Positions 9,369 through 17,726 of a stretch of DNA of 64,000 nucleotides are shown piece by piece; position 1 is the stretch's first letter; each line of letters begins with the position of its first letter. The stretch comes from Silvibacterium dinghuense (GTDB lineage Bacteria > Acidobacteriota > Terriglobia > Terriglobales > Acidobacteriaceae). A model generated the notes under the pieces. It saw only the letters and a list, made by a program, of their open reading frames with translations. It was not told where the DNA came from and did no database searches. The stretch lies in contig NZ_SDMK01000001.1 in NCBI RefSeq assembly GCF_004123295.1, positions 1,116,001-1,180,000 of the forward strand, given 5' to 3'. The translations under genes were made by a program, and so were the position numbers.

Positions 9369-9518
9369 AATAAGACTGACGCGGTTTGGGGCGGGATGGA
9401 TTCCGGGAATTTGCGGGAGGACGCTTTACCACAGAGGAGGTCCGTGCCGCTTCCTGCTTCCCGGTTTCGCGCCAAGACGCGAAGTTCCGCAAAGGTCGCA
9501 GGGAGACGGATGTGCTTC

Positions 9519-9549
9519 CCCGTTCAAGCCAACTGCAGGCTTGAACGGG
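9519..9549 (+). repeat. intergenic hairpin repeat, copy 3 (stem only)
   Basis: An 11 bp perfect stem, CCCGTTCAAGC / GCTTGAACGGG, followed by CCACCTGGG. It is structurally equivalent to the CCCATGTCTC stem of copy 1 but different in sequence. Confidence 0.75.
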
Positions 9550-9556
9550 CCACCTG

Positions 9557-9830
9557 GGACGTATCCACCTATAGCAACGAGAAAGGGTTGTCATTTCGAC
9601 CGGAGCAGGACAGTTCTATCGTCCTGCGCAGCGGAGAAACCTGCTGTTCTGCTGCGCGCAGGGCGAATGTGCCTTCGGCCTCCGCTTCCGCAGGTCGCGA
9701 ACTGGAGTGTTGCGGGCTAAACAGAACTGCAGGTTCCTCCGCTACGTTCGCCTTACGGCTCTCTCCGGTCGGAATGACCATTCGCTATATAAGCCGCTTA
9801 TTTTCAGTCTGGATATAGGGGGATACGTCC
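9557..9830. repeat. MITE-like inverted-repeat element, copy 1
   Basis: A 274 bp element bounded by GGACGTATCCACCTATAG (from 9557) and the inverse ATATAGGGGGATACGTCC (to 9830). Inside each end lie opposed GTCAT(T)TCGACCGGAG / CTCCGGTCGGAATGAC blocks. The right 42 bp (about 9789-9830) matches the right end of 61512-61757 with only a few differences. It has no coding capacity. A copy of a second repeat family at 9649-9700 is nested in it. Confidence 0.75.
9649..9700 (+). repeat. second repeat family, copy 1 (nested)
   Basis: A block of the form CTGCTGCGCGCAGGGCGA ... CCTTCGGCCTCCGCT ... GGTCGCGA. It recurs at 25746-25796 and, inverted, at 61777-61829. Confidence 0.7.
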
Positions 9831-9844
9831 TGGGTTTGTTGCCT

Positions 9845-9869
9845 CCCACCCAAGCGGAGCTTGGATGGG
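9845..9869 (+). repeat. intergenic hairpin repeat, copy 4 (stem only)
   Basis: The stem CCCACCCAAGC / GCTTGGATGGG has one mismatch and the loop GGA, and is followed by GCATCC. It begins 15 bp after the inverted-repeat element. Confidence 0.6.
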
Positions 9870-10098
9870 GCATCCGCATCCTCGCCGACCCATCGATGAC
9901 TCTCCGGAGAAATTTGACTTCGCCTGCGGCCGTCTGCTTTCATCGAGTCATCCGCATGCACCGCGCTCTGTCCAGCTTCGGCGTCGTACCCTCCATGCCC
10001 GTCCGCATGGCCAGCCGAATTATTGGCATTCTTTGCATTCCCTCCTATCGGGAGCGGGCGGCCGGGCGAGCGTAAGCAAGCACCAGGATTTCAGGACC

Positions 10099-10150
10099 AG
10101 CCACCATCCGCTCCCGAGGACAGAGGGAGAGATGGTGGCTTTTTCGTTTT
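10099..10150 (+). promoter_or_regulatory. terminator-like attenuator hairpin in the ilvA leader
   Basis: The arms AGCCACCAT (10099-10107) and ATGGTGGCT (10132-10140), with an inner CTCCC / GGGAG pair, form a strong stem followed by TTTTCGTTTT. It lies about 40 bp upstream of ilvA on the same strand. A terminator placed in the leader of an amino-acid biosynthesis gene suggests attenuation. Alternatively it ends a short upstream transcript. No T-box core sequence or obvious leader peptide was found. Confidence 0.6.
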
Positions 10151-10189
10151 ACGCATCTGTTGTTTCCGTTTTGAGGAGAAGAACGACCC

Positions 10190-11401
10190 ATGGCAGTCAC
10201 GCTGCAGGACGTACAGGAAGCAAAACGCCGTATCCAGGACTTCATTTATCTTTCGCCGGCACCGCACTCGCACGCGCTCTCGAAGATGACCGGGCAGCAG
10301 GTTTTCCTGAAGCTCGACAATCTGCAGCGCACCGGCGCATTCAAGGAGCGTGGCGCTCTCAATAAGATTCTTACCCTCTCGCCCGAGGAACGCGAGCGCG
10401 GCGTGATCGCCGCCAGCGCGGGCAACCATGCACAGGCCGTCGCCTTTCACTCCACTGAGCGCGGCATCCGCTCGCGCATCGTGATGCCGCTGATGACACC
10501 GCTGGTCAAGGTCTCCTCCACCGCGAATTTCGGCGCCGAGGTCATTCTCCACGGCGCGAACTATGACGAAGCCTGCGAAGAAGCTCTGCGCCTCGGCGCG
10601 CAGGATGGCATGACCTTCCTACATCCCTTTGACGATGACGCGGTCATTGCCGGGCAGGGCACGATCGGGCTCGAGCTGATCGAGCAGGTGCCGAATCTCG
10701 AAGCCGTGGTTGTACCAATCGGCGGCGGCGGGCTCATCGGCGGCGTGGCCTGCGCGATCAAGGAATCGAATCCGAAGATCCGCATCATCGGCGTGCAGAC
10801 TGACCGGCTGCCTTCGATGCTGCGCGCGGCGGAGGCGAGCGCGCCGGTCAGCATCCCCGCCGAGGCCACGATCGCCGACGGCATCGCGGTGCGCCGCGCC
10901 GGTGAGCGCACGCTGCCGCTGGTGCAGAAGTATGTGGACGAGCTGGTTACGGTCGACGAAGAGGAGATCGCCAAGGCGATCCTCGTGCTGCTGGAGCGTG
11001 AAAAGACGCTCGCAGAAGGCGCGGGCGCCGTGGCTCTGGCCGCGCTGCTGCAGCACAAGACCTCGCTCAACGGACAGCGCACGGCGGTGTTCGTGGGCGG
11101 CGGCAACATCGATGTCAGCCTGCTGGCACGGATCATCGAACGCGGCCTGCTCAAGGATGGGCGCCGCACCCGTCTGCGCATCCATCTGACCGACCGGCCC
11201 GGCGCGCTGCATCAGCTCACGCGCATCATTGCCGACGCCCGCGCCAATATCGTCCAGACGCAGTACGACCGCGCGCACTACGGCGTGAATCTTGGCGATA
11301 CGGTGATCGATCTCACCCTGGAAACGCGCGGCTCCGAGCATATCGACGAGCTGACACAGCTGCTCACCAACGGAGGCTACCGCCACCAATGGATCGATTA
11401 G
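10190..11401 (+). CDS. ilvA: threonine ammonia-lyase with C-terminal ACT domain
   Basis: A 403-residue PLP enzyme that deaminates L-threonine to 2-oxobutanoate, the entry step to isoleucine. The PLP lysine is K52 in RTGAFKERGALNKI; the phosphate-binding glycine loop GGGGLIGG is at about residues 177-184; ASAGNHAQAVA is the substrate loop. An ACT-like regulatory domain (about 325-403, LRIHLTDRPGALHQLTRIIADA) suggests allosteric control by an amino acid. Length fits the ~400-residue single-ACT form rather than the 510-residue E. coli IlvA. GAGGAG lies about nine bases before the ATG. Confidence 0.93.
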   Translation: MAVTLQDVQEAKRRIQDFIYLSPAPHSHALSKMTGQQVFLKLDNLQRTGAFKERGALNKILTLSPEERERGVIAASAGNHAQAVAFHSTERGIRSRIVMPLMTPLVKVSSTANFGAEVILHGANYDEACEEALRLGAQDGMTFLHPFDDDAVIAGQGTIGLELIEQVPNLEAVVVPIGGGGLIGGVACAIKESNPKIRIIGVQTDRLPSMLRAAEASAPVSIPAEATIADGIAVRRAGERTLPLVQKYVDELVTVDEEEIAKAILVLLEREKTLAEGAGAVALAALLQHKTSLNGQRTAVFVGGGNIDVSLLARIIERGLLKDGRRTRLRIHLTDRPGALHQLTRIIADARANIVQTQYDRAHYGVNLGDTVIDLTLETRGSEHIDELTQLLTNGGYRHQWID

Positions 11402-11500
11402 CCGTCTAGGCGACTGCCTTCGGGGACTGGCCGTCCAGACCTTTTGCGCTTTGCGCCTCCGCTTTCGTTGGTCGCGATGGAATCATTGCGGGAGTTCAGC

Positions 11501-11563
11501 AGGACCGCAGGTTCCTCCACTGCGCAGGACGATACCACTGCCCTGCGCCGGCCGGGATGACAA
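11501..11563 (+). repeat. intergenic repeat, diverged copy
   Basis: CCGCAGGTTCCTCCACTGCG ... GGCCGGGATGACAA, the right-hand block of the hairpin repeat family with an internal GCGCAGG / CCTGCGC hairpin in place of the usual spacer. It lies between ilvA and the convergent permease gene. Confidence 0.65.
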
Positions 11564-11617
11564 TTTGCGGCATGGCTCCATGGGGATACCGCCCAAGATA
11601 GACAGCGCTTCGCAGAT

Positions 11618-14050
11618 TTATTCTTCGCGGAGAAGGATCATGGGGTCGATGGCGAGCGCGCGGCGCGCCGGGAGCCAGGTTGCGACCAGTCCGATGCCGA
11701 ACATGGTTGCGATCACGCCGCCGAGAATGATGGGATCGCGCGGCGTGGCCTGGTAAACGATGTGCGCAAGCACGCGCGCCGCGAGAAAGCCGAGGACCAG
11801 TCCGGCGAAAGAGCCGATGGCCAGCAGCCGGAAGGCACGCCCCAGCGCCGCACCCAGCACCCTGCGCTGATTTGCGCCGAGCGCCATGCGGATGCCGAGC
11901 TCGCGCATGCGTTTACTGACCGTATAAGAAGCCATGCCGAAGATGCCGGTGATCGCCAGCATGGTACCGAGCAGTCCCATCACGCCCAGGGCCACGGTGG
12001 CCACGCGGGCGGCGAAGAGCGCCGAGTCCATCTCACTGTTCCAGGTGCGAATGCCGAGCGGGAGCGACGGATCGAGACCATGCAGCACCTGCGACAACGC
12101 CGCCACAGTTTCCTGCGGCGCGCGCCGGGAGCGAACCACCAGCCAGGTGGAGGTGCTGCGCTGCTGCTGGAAGGAGAAGAACATCGCGGGCGCCGCATCT
12201 TCGGTGAGCGTCTGATACTTGCCGTCTTCTACTACGCCGACGACCAGTACCCGTTCGCCGCCCCACACCTTGAAGTGCGCGCCGATGGCCTTCTCCACCG
12301 AGCCGAAGACCTTGCGGGCGAACTCGCGATTGATGACCGCGACCATCGGGTTCGGGTCCGCATCATTCAGGGTAAAGCTGCGGCCGGCGAGCAGTGCCGT
12401 GCCGGCAGCCTGGAAGTAATCGGGCGAAACATCGAACTTCTGGGCATCGGCAATCGCGGTCCCGGAGCGGTAATCGGTGGTTGCGTCGGTGTACACATCG
12501 GAGTCGTTGCCGCCGATGCTGAGCGGGAGCCGGTCGGCGTAGCCCACAGAGGTGACGCCGGGGATGGCTGCGACGGCATCCAGCATCTTCTTCTGCATCG
12601 GCACCCACTGCTCGCGCGGGTAGCCGGCCATTTCCAGATCCGTCTGGACCAGCATGGCGCCGGCCGGGTGGATGCCGTAGCTGCTCTCGAGCGAACGCGC
12701 CAGCCCGCGGACAGCCACCAGCGAAGCGGTAATCAGAACGGCGCAGATGGAGATCTGCAGACCGAGAAGAAGATCGCGCAGAGTCAGACGGCGCGCGGCT
12801 CCGGTGGTGGCTCCGCCGGAGCGGATGACCTGCCACGGATTGCTGCGCAGCACCTGGCGCACGGGAACCATACCGAAGAGCAGTCCACTGAAGATGGCAA
12901 GCCCGGCGGCCAGCAGGTAGGTCGTCGCATCCGGATTCACCGGCACGTTAATCGGAATGTTGGGGATAGGCCGCCAGGTGCTGAGGAGACGCAGGATCGC
13001 CACGGCTCCCGCCATGCCGAGAACACCCCCGGTGAATGAGAGGAGAAGAGCTTCGGTGAGCAGCTGGCGCAGGATCAGCCGGGGACGCGAGCCGAGCGCC
13101 ATGCGCACGGCAATCTCCCGCGAGCGGTCCGCCGCACGCGCGGCAAAGAGGCTGCCCAGATTGGCGCAGGCGGCCAGCAGAATGAGACCGGCGAGCATCA
13201 TCAGTCCGGCCATGAAGGCGCGGGCCGGCCGGCCCAGGGTATTGCCCACCAGTCCAGGCCGCGAGAGCGTGAACTTCAGGCCGTCATCGTCTTTCGGATA
13301 CGACTTCGCCATGGAAGCGGCGAGGGTGTTGAGATCGGCGGTAGCCGCCGCGGGCGTAATGCCCTGCCTGAGATGGCCGATCATCCAGGAAGAATGACTG
13401 CCGCGTTCGTCGTATGGGTTCCAGTCGGAGATCTGCGACATATCGACCAGAGGCGCCCACATATCGGGCGCAAAGAAGAGCTCGGTGCCGCGAAAGCTCT
13501 TCGGCGCCACGCCGATGACGGTGAAAGGGTGCTTGTTCAACTGCACCGTGCGGCCCACCACGCCGGGATCGTCGTGAAAATAGCGGTGCCAGAATGCGTA
13601 GCTGAGCACGATCTCCTGCACGCTGTTCTTGCCACGCTCCTCGGAGGCGTGAAGAAAGCGGCCGAGATGGGGCTGGATGCCGAGCGCATCAAAGTAATTT
13701 GCAGATACCAGGTAAGGCCACACCACGGCCGGCTCTCCGTGGCCGGTGTCGAGCCCGACGCTACCCATGATGTTGTAGCTCACCAGCTGGTCGAAGCTGC
13801 GATTCCGATCGCGCAGGTCACGGTAATCGGGATAGGACTGCGAGGGCGAAGTGTCAGACCCGGTGACGCGCTCGACCATGAAGAGGTTATCCGGATGCGG
13901 CACGCTCAGCGGGCGCAGCACCAGGGCATTGAGCACGCTGAAGACGATGGCATTCGCGCCGATGGCCAGCGCCAGCGTCAGCACGGCGGTGACGGCGAAT
14001 CCGGGGGACTTACGCAACTGCCGCAAAGCAAGCCGTATATCCGGGATCAT
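11618..14050 (-). CDS. ABC transporter permease, ADOP/MacB-FtsX family
   Basis: A 810-residue inner-membrane protein with the duplicated MacB-periplasmic-core plus FtsX architecture of acidobacterial duplicated orphan permeases. The first half runs from IRLALRQLRKSPGFAVTAVLTLALAIGANA, through a periplasmic core, to LAACANLGSLFAARAADRSREIAVRMALG. The second half repeats this, ending ITGIFGMASYTVSKRMRELGIRMALGA and WLPARRALAIDPMILLREE. No ATPase partner is adjacent, as is usual for ADOPs. The start at 14050 was preferred over an ATG eight codons upstream because GGAGGAG lies five bases before it. Substrate unknown. Confidence 0.9.
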   Translation of the reverse strand: MIPDIRLALRQLRKSPGFAVTAVLTLALAIGANAIVFSVLNALVLRPLSVPHPDNLFMVERVTGSDTSPSQSYPDYRDLRDRNRSFDQLVSYNIMGSVGLDTGHGEPAVVWPYLVSANYFDALGIQPHLGRFLHASEERGKNSVQEIVLSYAFWHRYFHDDPGVVGRTVQLNKHPFTVIGVAPKSFRGTELFFAPDMWAPLVDMSQISDWNPYDERGSHSSWMIGHLRQGITPAAATADLNTLAASMAKSYPKDDDGLKFTLSRPGLVGNTLGRPARAFMAGLMMLAGLILLAACANLGSLFAARAADRSREIAVRMALGSRPRLILRQLLTEALLLSFTGGVLGMAGAVAILRLLSTWRPIPNIPINVPVNPDATTYLLAAGLAIFSGLLFGMVPVRQVLRSNPWQVIRSGGATTGAARRLTLRDLLLGLQISICAVLITASLVAVRGLARSLESSYGIHPAGAMLVQTDLEMAGYPREQWVPMQKKMLDAVAAIPGVTSVGYADRLPLSIGGNDSDVYTDATTDYRSGTAIADAQKFDVSPDYFQAAGTALLAGRSFTLNDADPNPMVAVINREFARKVFGSVEKAIGAHFKVWGGERVLVVGVVEDGKYQTLTEDAAPAMFFSFQQQRSTSTWLVVRSRRAPQETVAALSQVLHGLDPSLPLGIRTWNSEMDSALFAARVATVALGVMGLLGTMLAITGIFGMASYTVSKRMRELGIRMALGANQRRVLGAALGRAFRLLAIGSFAGLVLGFLAARVLAHIVYQATPRDPIILGGVIATMFGIGLVATWLPARRALAIDPMILLREE

Positions 14051-14197
14051 GCTCTCCTCCACGGGCGCAGACATGAGGCGCAGACCGGGACTCCCAGGTA
14101 TCCGCGTCTACAGAGCATACGGCCGTTTCGGCTCTGCGGTTCCGTCGAATTCCTCTCAGCCCCTGGCCGGAGGAATGACCGGAGGGATACGGTGGCG

Positions 14198-14857
14198 CTA
14201 CGCCCGGTAAGCCCTGACGAAGAGCACTCCAAGATCAAGGAGGATGATCCAGACAATGCCCATCGATAGAAACCATCCCACTCTTGACCCTATGCTGCCT
14301 TGCGCTTCGCTGTACACGACGAGACACAGTGCGGCATTGGCGAGATAGGCGGCATCGATACCGATCAGGCATGCCTGGGTGGGAAAGACGCGATCACGAC
14401 GCAGCAACAGCAGGATGGCACTGAGAATCAGGACGCCGAAGCCAAGGCTGAGAACCGAAAGCCGTTGCCATGCGCTGGTTCCGGCAAGGTGCAGGAGAAA
14501 CGGCACCTCCACGAGTGCCGTAGCGGCGATGGAGAGACCGATCGCGCTCCAGAGAGATCGCCGTCCCTGCGTGGTCGAGAACTGCGAGGCAAAGAGCGCG
14601 CGCAGCCGGAGCCAGATCATGGGATATGCCAGAAAGAACGGCGCGCCGACCAGCACGTGCCACCAGTTTCCCTGGTTGCCGGGAACGCGCAGCGTCACGG
14701 CATCCCATGGCGAGGTGTTCAAGGCAAAGGGAAGGAATGCGACGACTCCTGCCAACAGCCATACGAGAAGCATGACGGCGTTGAACCACGCCGGTCCTCG
14801 CCCCTCTTCCGGCCAGGACACTCCACGGCCACCTGCGACTGCCGGGCGATTGCGCAT
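14198..14857 (-). CDS. uncharacterised multi-pass membrane protein
   Basis: A 219-residue protein with about six hydrophobic helices (for example AVMLLVWLLAGVVAFLPFAL, LSLGFGVLILSAILLLL, MGIVWIILLDLGVLFV) and few polar segments. I do not recognise the family. GGGAG precedes the ATG at 14857. It lies upstream of the ADOP permease on the same strand with a 147 bp gap; co-transcription is possible but not shown. Confidence 0.65.
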   Translation of the reverse strand: MRNRPAVAGGRGVSWPEEGRGPAWFNAVMLLVWLLAGVVAFLPFALNTSPWDAVTLRVPGNQGNWWHVLVGAPFFLAYPMIWLRLRALFASQFSTTQGRRSLWSAIGLSIAATALVEVPFLLHLAGTSAWQRLSVLSLGFGVLILSAILLLLRRDRVFPTQACLIGIDAAYLANAALCLVVYSEAQGSIGSRVGWFLSMGIVWIILLDLGVLFVRAYRA

Positions 14858-15384
14858 GATGACTCCCGGCTAACCATACGCGGAGTGAGGTGTAGGAGTT
14901 CCCTCCACCCGGCGCAACGTACCTTTGCCCCATGCCCACTGCGGCATGGGCGGGGCACACGGGTTCGTGCGAGTGGGGACAAACTGCGGGTTCCTCCACT
15001 TCGCTTCGCTCCGGTCGGAATGACAACGGAAAGAACAAATGCTTCGGTTGGAATGACAAGCGTTTGCGTGAGCGCGGATATCGCGCTTCCCCACTCAAGC
15101 CAACTGCGGGCTTGAATGGGCCACCCGGGTCCGTGCGAGTGGGGACAAACCGCGGGTTCCTCCACTTCGCTTCGCTCCGGTCGGAATGACAACGTAAAGA
15201 ACAAATGCTTCGGCTGGAATGACAAGTGTTTGGGAATATGCTCCAGGCGGAATGACAACGTAAAGAACGAATGCTTCGATCGGGATGATAAGAGTGCGCG
15301 GAGAGCGGCTTCGGCTGGGATGACAGGTATCTGGAGTAGCGCTCAGAAATATCTGTTTTCCCAGCCTTTTTGCCGCTCCGTCTG
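14858..15384. other. 527 bp repeat-filled intergenic region
   Basis: There is no gene. The region is dominated by two ~160 bp tandem copies of the hairpin repeat and a decaying run of GGAATGACAA-type repeats up to about 15330, in the gap between lacI (downstream end) and the membrane protein start. Confidence 0.75.
14929..15330 (+). repeat. tandemly duplicated hairpin repeat array, copies 5 and 6
   Basis: Unit 1 starts with the stem CCCATGCC / GGCATGGG (14929-14950) and unit 2 with CCCACTCAAGC / GCTTGAATGGG (15090-15120). Both continue with CGTGCGAGTGGGGACAAAC, GCGGGTTCCTCCACTTCGCT...GGTCGGAATGACAACG, then AAGAACAAATGCTTCGG and TGGAATGACAAG. After 15210 further partial GGAATGACAA / AAAGAACGAATGCTTCG copies follow. 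The units are nearly identical outside the stems. Confidence 0.85.
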
Positions 15385-16392
15385 CTATTTCTCCTTTGCC
15401 ACCGCCCCGGTTGACTTCCTCTCAATCAGCAATGGCTGGATCATGTACTCGGCGCCTTCGGCGGCTGCGTCGTCGCGATTGTGATACAGCGCGCGGAAGG
15501 CGACCTTGGCGATCTCCTGCCGCGAGAGGCGCACCGTGGTCAGCGCCGGCTGCGTGAAGGCGCTCAATGCGATGTCGTCGAAGCCGATGATGGAGATATC
15601 GCGCGGCACCTTCAGCCCATGCTCGCTCAGCGCGCCGATGGCGCCGATCGCCGTCATGTCGTTCGAGGTCAGCACGGCCGTCGGCTTATGCTGCTTCCCC
15701 AGGAGCCGCAGCATGGCATCATGGCCGCCGTCCATGCGGTGGTTTCCATTCTCGATCAGATCTTCATCCAACTGCAGCCCCTTGCGCTTCAGGCTATCGA
15801 TGAAGGCAGCCTTGCGTACCCGAGCCGAGGTCAGGTTCATAGGTCCGGCAATGAAACCGATCGAGATATGGCCGAGCGCGATGAGGTGCTCCACTGCTGC
15901 GTCGATGCCTGCGGCGTAGTCGATGGCAATGTTGCTGATACCCGGCTGCGGCTTGCCGGTATCGAGGAAGACCAGCGGGATGCGACGACTGTTGAGCTCG
16001 TCGACCAGGTGCTCGTCCATCTCCGAGGTCATGATGGCCACGCCGTCCACCTTGCGCTGCAGCATGCGGCTTACGCACACCTCCATGCGATGCGCGTTGT
16101 AGTCGGTGTTCGCGACCAGCACTTCCTGGCCGAACTCGACGGCCACATCCTCGAAGCTTTTTACCAGCTCAGGAAAGAAGGGGTTGGTGATATCCGAGAT
16201 GATGAGCCCGTAGAGGCTGCTGCGTCCCGAACCCAGCGCACGGGCGTTGGTATTCGGATAGAACTTGAGCTCTTCGATCGCCTTGCGTACCCGCTCCGCC
16301 GTCTCCGCGGTGACCTTGTCCGACCCATTGATGGTCCGCGAAACAGTGGCTGTCGAGACTTTGGCCAGCCGGGCGACCTCTTTTATGTTCAT
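15385..16392 (-). CDS. LacI family transcriptional regulator
   Basis: A 335-residue sugar-responsive repressor. The N-terminal LacI helix-turn-helix (MNIKEVARLAKVSTATVSRTING) and hinge (NTNARALGSGRSSLYGLIISD) are followed by a periplasmic-binding-protein-like sensor domain (ITNPFFPELVKSFE ... GFDDIALSAFTQPALTTVRLS). The start was taken at ATG 16392 because LacI proteins begin with M-x-I-K-E-V; a TTG six codons upstream has no better ribosome site. The operator TGAAAGCGATTGCA lies 33 bp upstream of its start, and the GH5 gene is divergent. It is the likely local regulator of the arabinan/mannan-type genes. Confidence 0.92.
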   Translation of the reverse strand: MNIKEVARLAKVSTATVSRTINGSDKVTAETAERVRKAIEELKFYPNTNARALGSGRSSLYGLIISDITNPFFPELVKSFEDVAVEFGQEVLVANTDYNAHRMEVCVSRMLQRKVDGVAIMTSEMDEHLVDELNSRRIPLVFLDTGKPQPGISNIAIDYAAGIDAAVEHLIALGHISIGFIAGPMNLTSARVRKAAFIDSLKRKGLQLDEDLIENGNHRMDGGHDAMLRLLGKQHKPTAVLTSNDMTAIGAIGALSEHGLKVPRDISIIGFDDIALSAFTQPALTTVRLSRQEIAKVAFRALYHNRDDAAAEGAEYMIQPLLIERKSTGAVAKEK

Positions 16393-16424
16393 GGCCAAGG
16401 TTATATCCAAGAAGCCGTTGCTTT

Positions 16425-16438
16425 TGAAAGCGATTGCA
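16425..16438. promoter_or_regulatory. LacI-type operator upstream of lacI / GH5
   Basis: TGAAAGCGATTGCA fits the TGNAANCGNTTNCA consensus of LacI/GalR/CcpA-type sites exactly. It lies in the divergent lacI-GH5 gap, consistent with autoregulation. Confidence 0.65.
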
Positions 16439-16525
16439 TCCTGGGCCGCGTCATTTCGTATGCAGCGGAGCTGTATTTATCCATCAGTGGCTCGATGTAA
16501 CCGATTTCACGTATGATGGCCGCCA

Positions 16526-16539
16526 CGGTAGCGCTACCG
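16526..16539. promoter_or_regulatory. palindromic operator ahead of the GH5 gene
   Basis: CGGTAGCGCTACCG is a perfect 14 bp palindrome with the AGCGCT centre typical of LacI-family operators. It ends 17 bases before the GH5 start and could block transcription or initiation. Confidence 0.55.
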
Positions 16540-16556
16540 CTTGCTGGAGGATGGAA

Positions 16557-17675
16557 GTGAAGAAATTTCTCGGAGCCTGCCTGATGCTCCTCGTCGCCAC
16601 ATCCGTGGCTTCTGCCCGCGACCGCTGGACCCAGCAGCAGGCAAACGACTGGTACGCGAAGCAGCCCTGGCTGGTCGGCTCCAACTACATCCCCTCCAAC
16701 GCCATTAACCAGCTGGAGATGTGGCAGGCGGAGAGCTTCGATCCGCAGGAGAACGACCGCGAGCTGGGATGGGCCGAGGCCATCGGCATGAATACCATGC
16801 GCGTCTTCCTCCACGACCAGCTCTGGCAGCAGGACCCCGAGGGTTTCAAGAAGCGCATCGACACCTTCCTCGCCATCGCCGCAAAGCACCACATCCGCCC
16901 GGTCTTCGTTCTCTTCGATTCCTGCTGGGACCCGAATCCGAAGCTCGGCCCGCAGCATCCTCCGATTCCTGGCGTGCATAACTCCGGCTGGGTGCAGGCT
17001 CCGGGCGCCGCCGCGCTCGAGGATGCCTCGCAATACCCGCGCCTGAAGGCTTACGTCGAGGGTGTCGTCGGCGCCTTTGCCAAGGACGACCGCGTGCTGG
17101 CGTGGGATCTCTGGAACGAGCCGGATAACGGCAACGACAGCTCATACGGCAAGGAAGAACCGAAGAACAAGACCGAGCTGGTGCTGAAGCTGTTGCCGCA
17201 GGTCTTCGCCTGGGCACGCGAGGAGAATCCGACGCAGCCGCTCACCAGCGGCATCTGGCAGGGTGACTGGTCCTCGACCAGCACCATGAGCCCCATGGCC
17301 CGCGTGCAGGTGGAAGAGTCCGACGTCATCTCTTTCCACAACTATGGCTGGCCCGAGGAGTTCGAGCAGCGGATCACCCAGCTTGAGCAGCTCCATCGTC
17401 CCCTGCTGTGCACGGAATACATGGCGCGCGGCGCGGGCAGCCTCTTCGAGACCATTCTGCCCATTGCGCAGAAGCATCACGTGGCCGCCATCAACTGGGG
17501 ACTGGTCGCAGGCAAGACGCAGACGTACCTGCCGTGGGATTCCTGGCAGCGTCCTTATGTCGTGGAGCAGCCGACGGTCTGGTTTCACGAGGTCTTTCAC
17601 ACCGACGGCACGCCGTATCGCAAATATGAAACGGACCTGATCCGCAGACTGACCGCGGAATCGAACAGCAAATAG
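16557..17675 (+). CDS. secreted glycoside hydrolase, GH5-like (cellulase/mannanase clan GH-A)
   Basis: A 372-residue exported TIM-barrel glycosidase. A signal peptide (MKKFLGACLMLLVATSVASA) is followed by the barrel. The predicted acid/base glutamate is E188 in WDLWNEPDN and the nucleophile E287 in LLCTEYMARG, both in the positions expected for clan GH-A. Start choice: GGAGG abuts an in-frame ATG at 16551, leaving no spacing, whereas GTG 16557 lies six bases after GGAGG and begins the signal peptide, so GTG is preferred. The substrate (cellulose, mannan or xylan) cannot be fixed. It is first in a likely transcript with the two CRTAC1-type genes. Confidence 0.85.
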   Translation: MKKFLGACLMLLVATSVASARDRWTQQQANDWYAKQPWLVGSNYIPSNAINQLEMWQAESFDPQENDRELGWAEAIGMNTMRVFLHDQLWQQDPEGFKKRIDTFLAIAAKHHIRPVFVLFDSCWDPNPKLGPQHPPIPGVHNSGWVQAPGAAALEDASQYPRLKAYVEGVVGAFAKDDRVLAWDLWNEPDNGNDSSYGKEEPKNKTELVLKLLPQVFAWAREENPTQPLTSGIWQGDWSSTSTMSPMARVQVEESDVISFHNYGWPEEFEQRITQLEQLHRPLLCTEYMARGAGSLFETILPIAQKHHVAAINWGLVAGKTQTYLPWDSWQRPYVVEQPTVWFHEVFHTDGTPYRKYETDLIRRLTAESNSK

Positions 17676-17726
17676 CATGAGCCTCCTGATATCCTTCCGC
17701 CGTAGCTGAAAACAGGAGTTTCACGG

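Larger units (their letters stand above)
9369..10189. other. 821 bp repeat-rich intergenic region before ilvA
   Basis: No convincing gene was found. The gap holds hairpin repeat copy 3 (9519-9549), an inverted-repeat element (9557-9830) with a second repeat family nested in it (9649-9700), a further hairpin copy (9845-9869), and a leader region with a terminator-like hairpin just ahead of ilvA (10099-10150). Confidence 0.75.

Noticed and set aside
10040-10189. T-box riboswitch upstream of ilvA
   Set aside because: The conserved T-box core and GGGTGGNACCGCG-like antiterminator bulge are absent; only a terminator-like hairpin is supported.
14970-15330. Possible CRISPR-like array
   Set aside because: The repeats are degenerate, of unequal length and spacing, with hairpins and no unique equal spacers; no cas gene is present.
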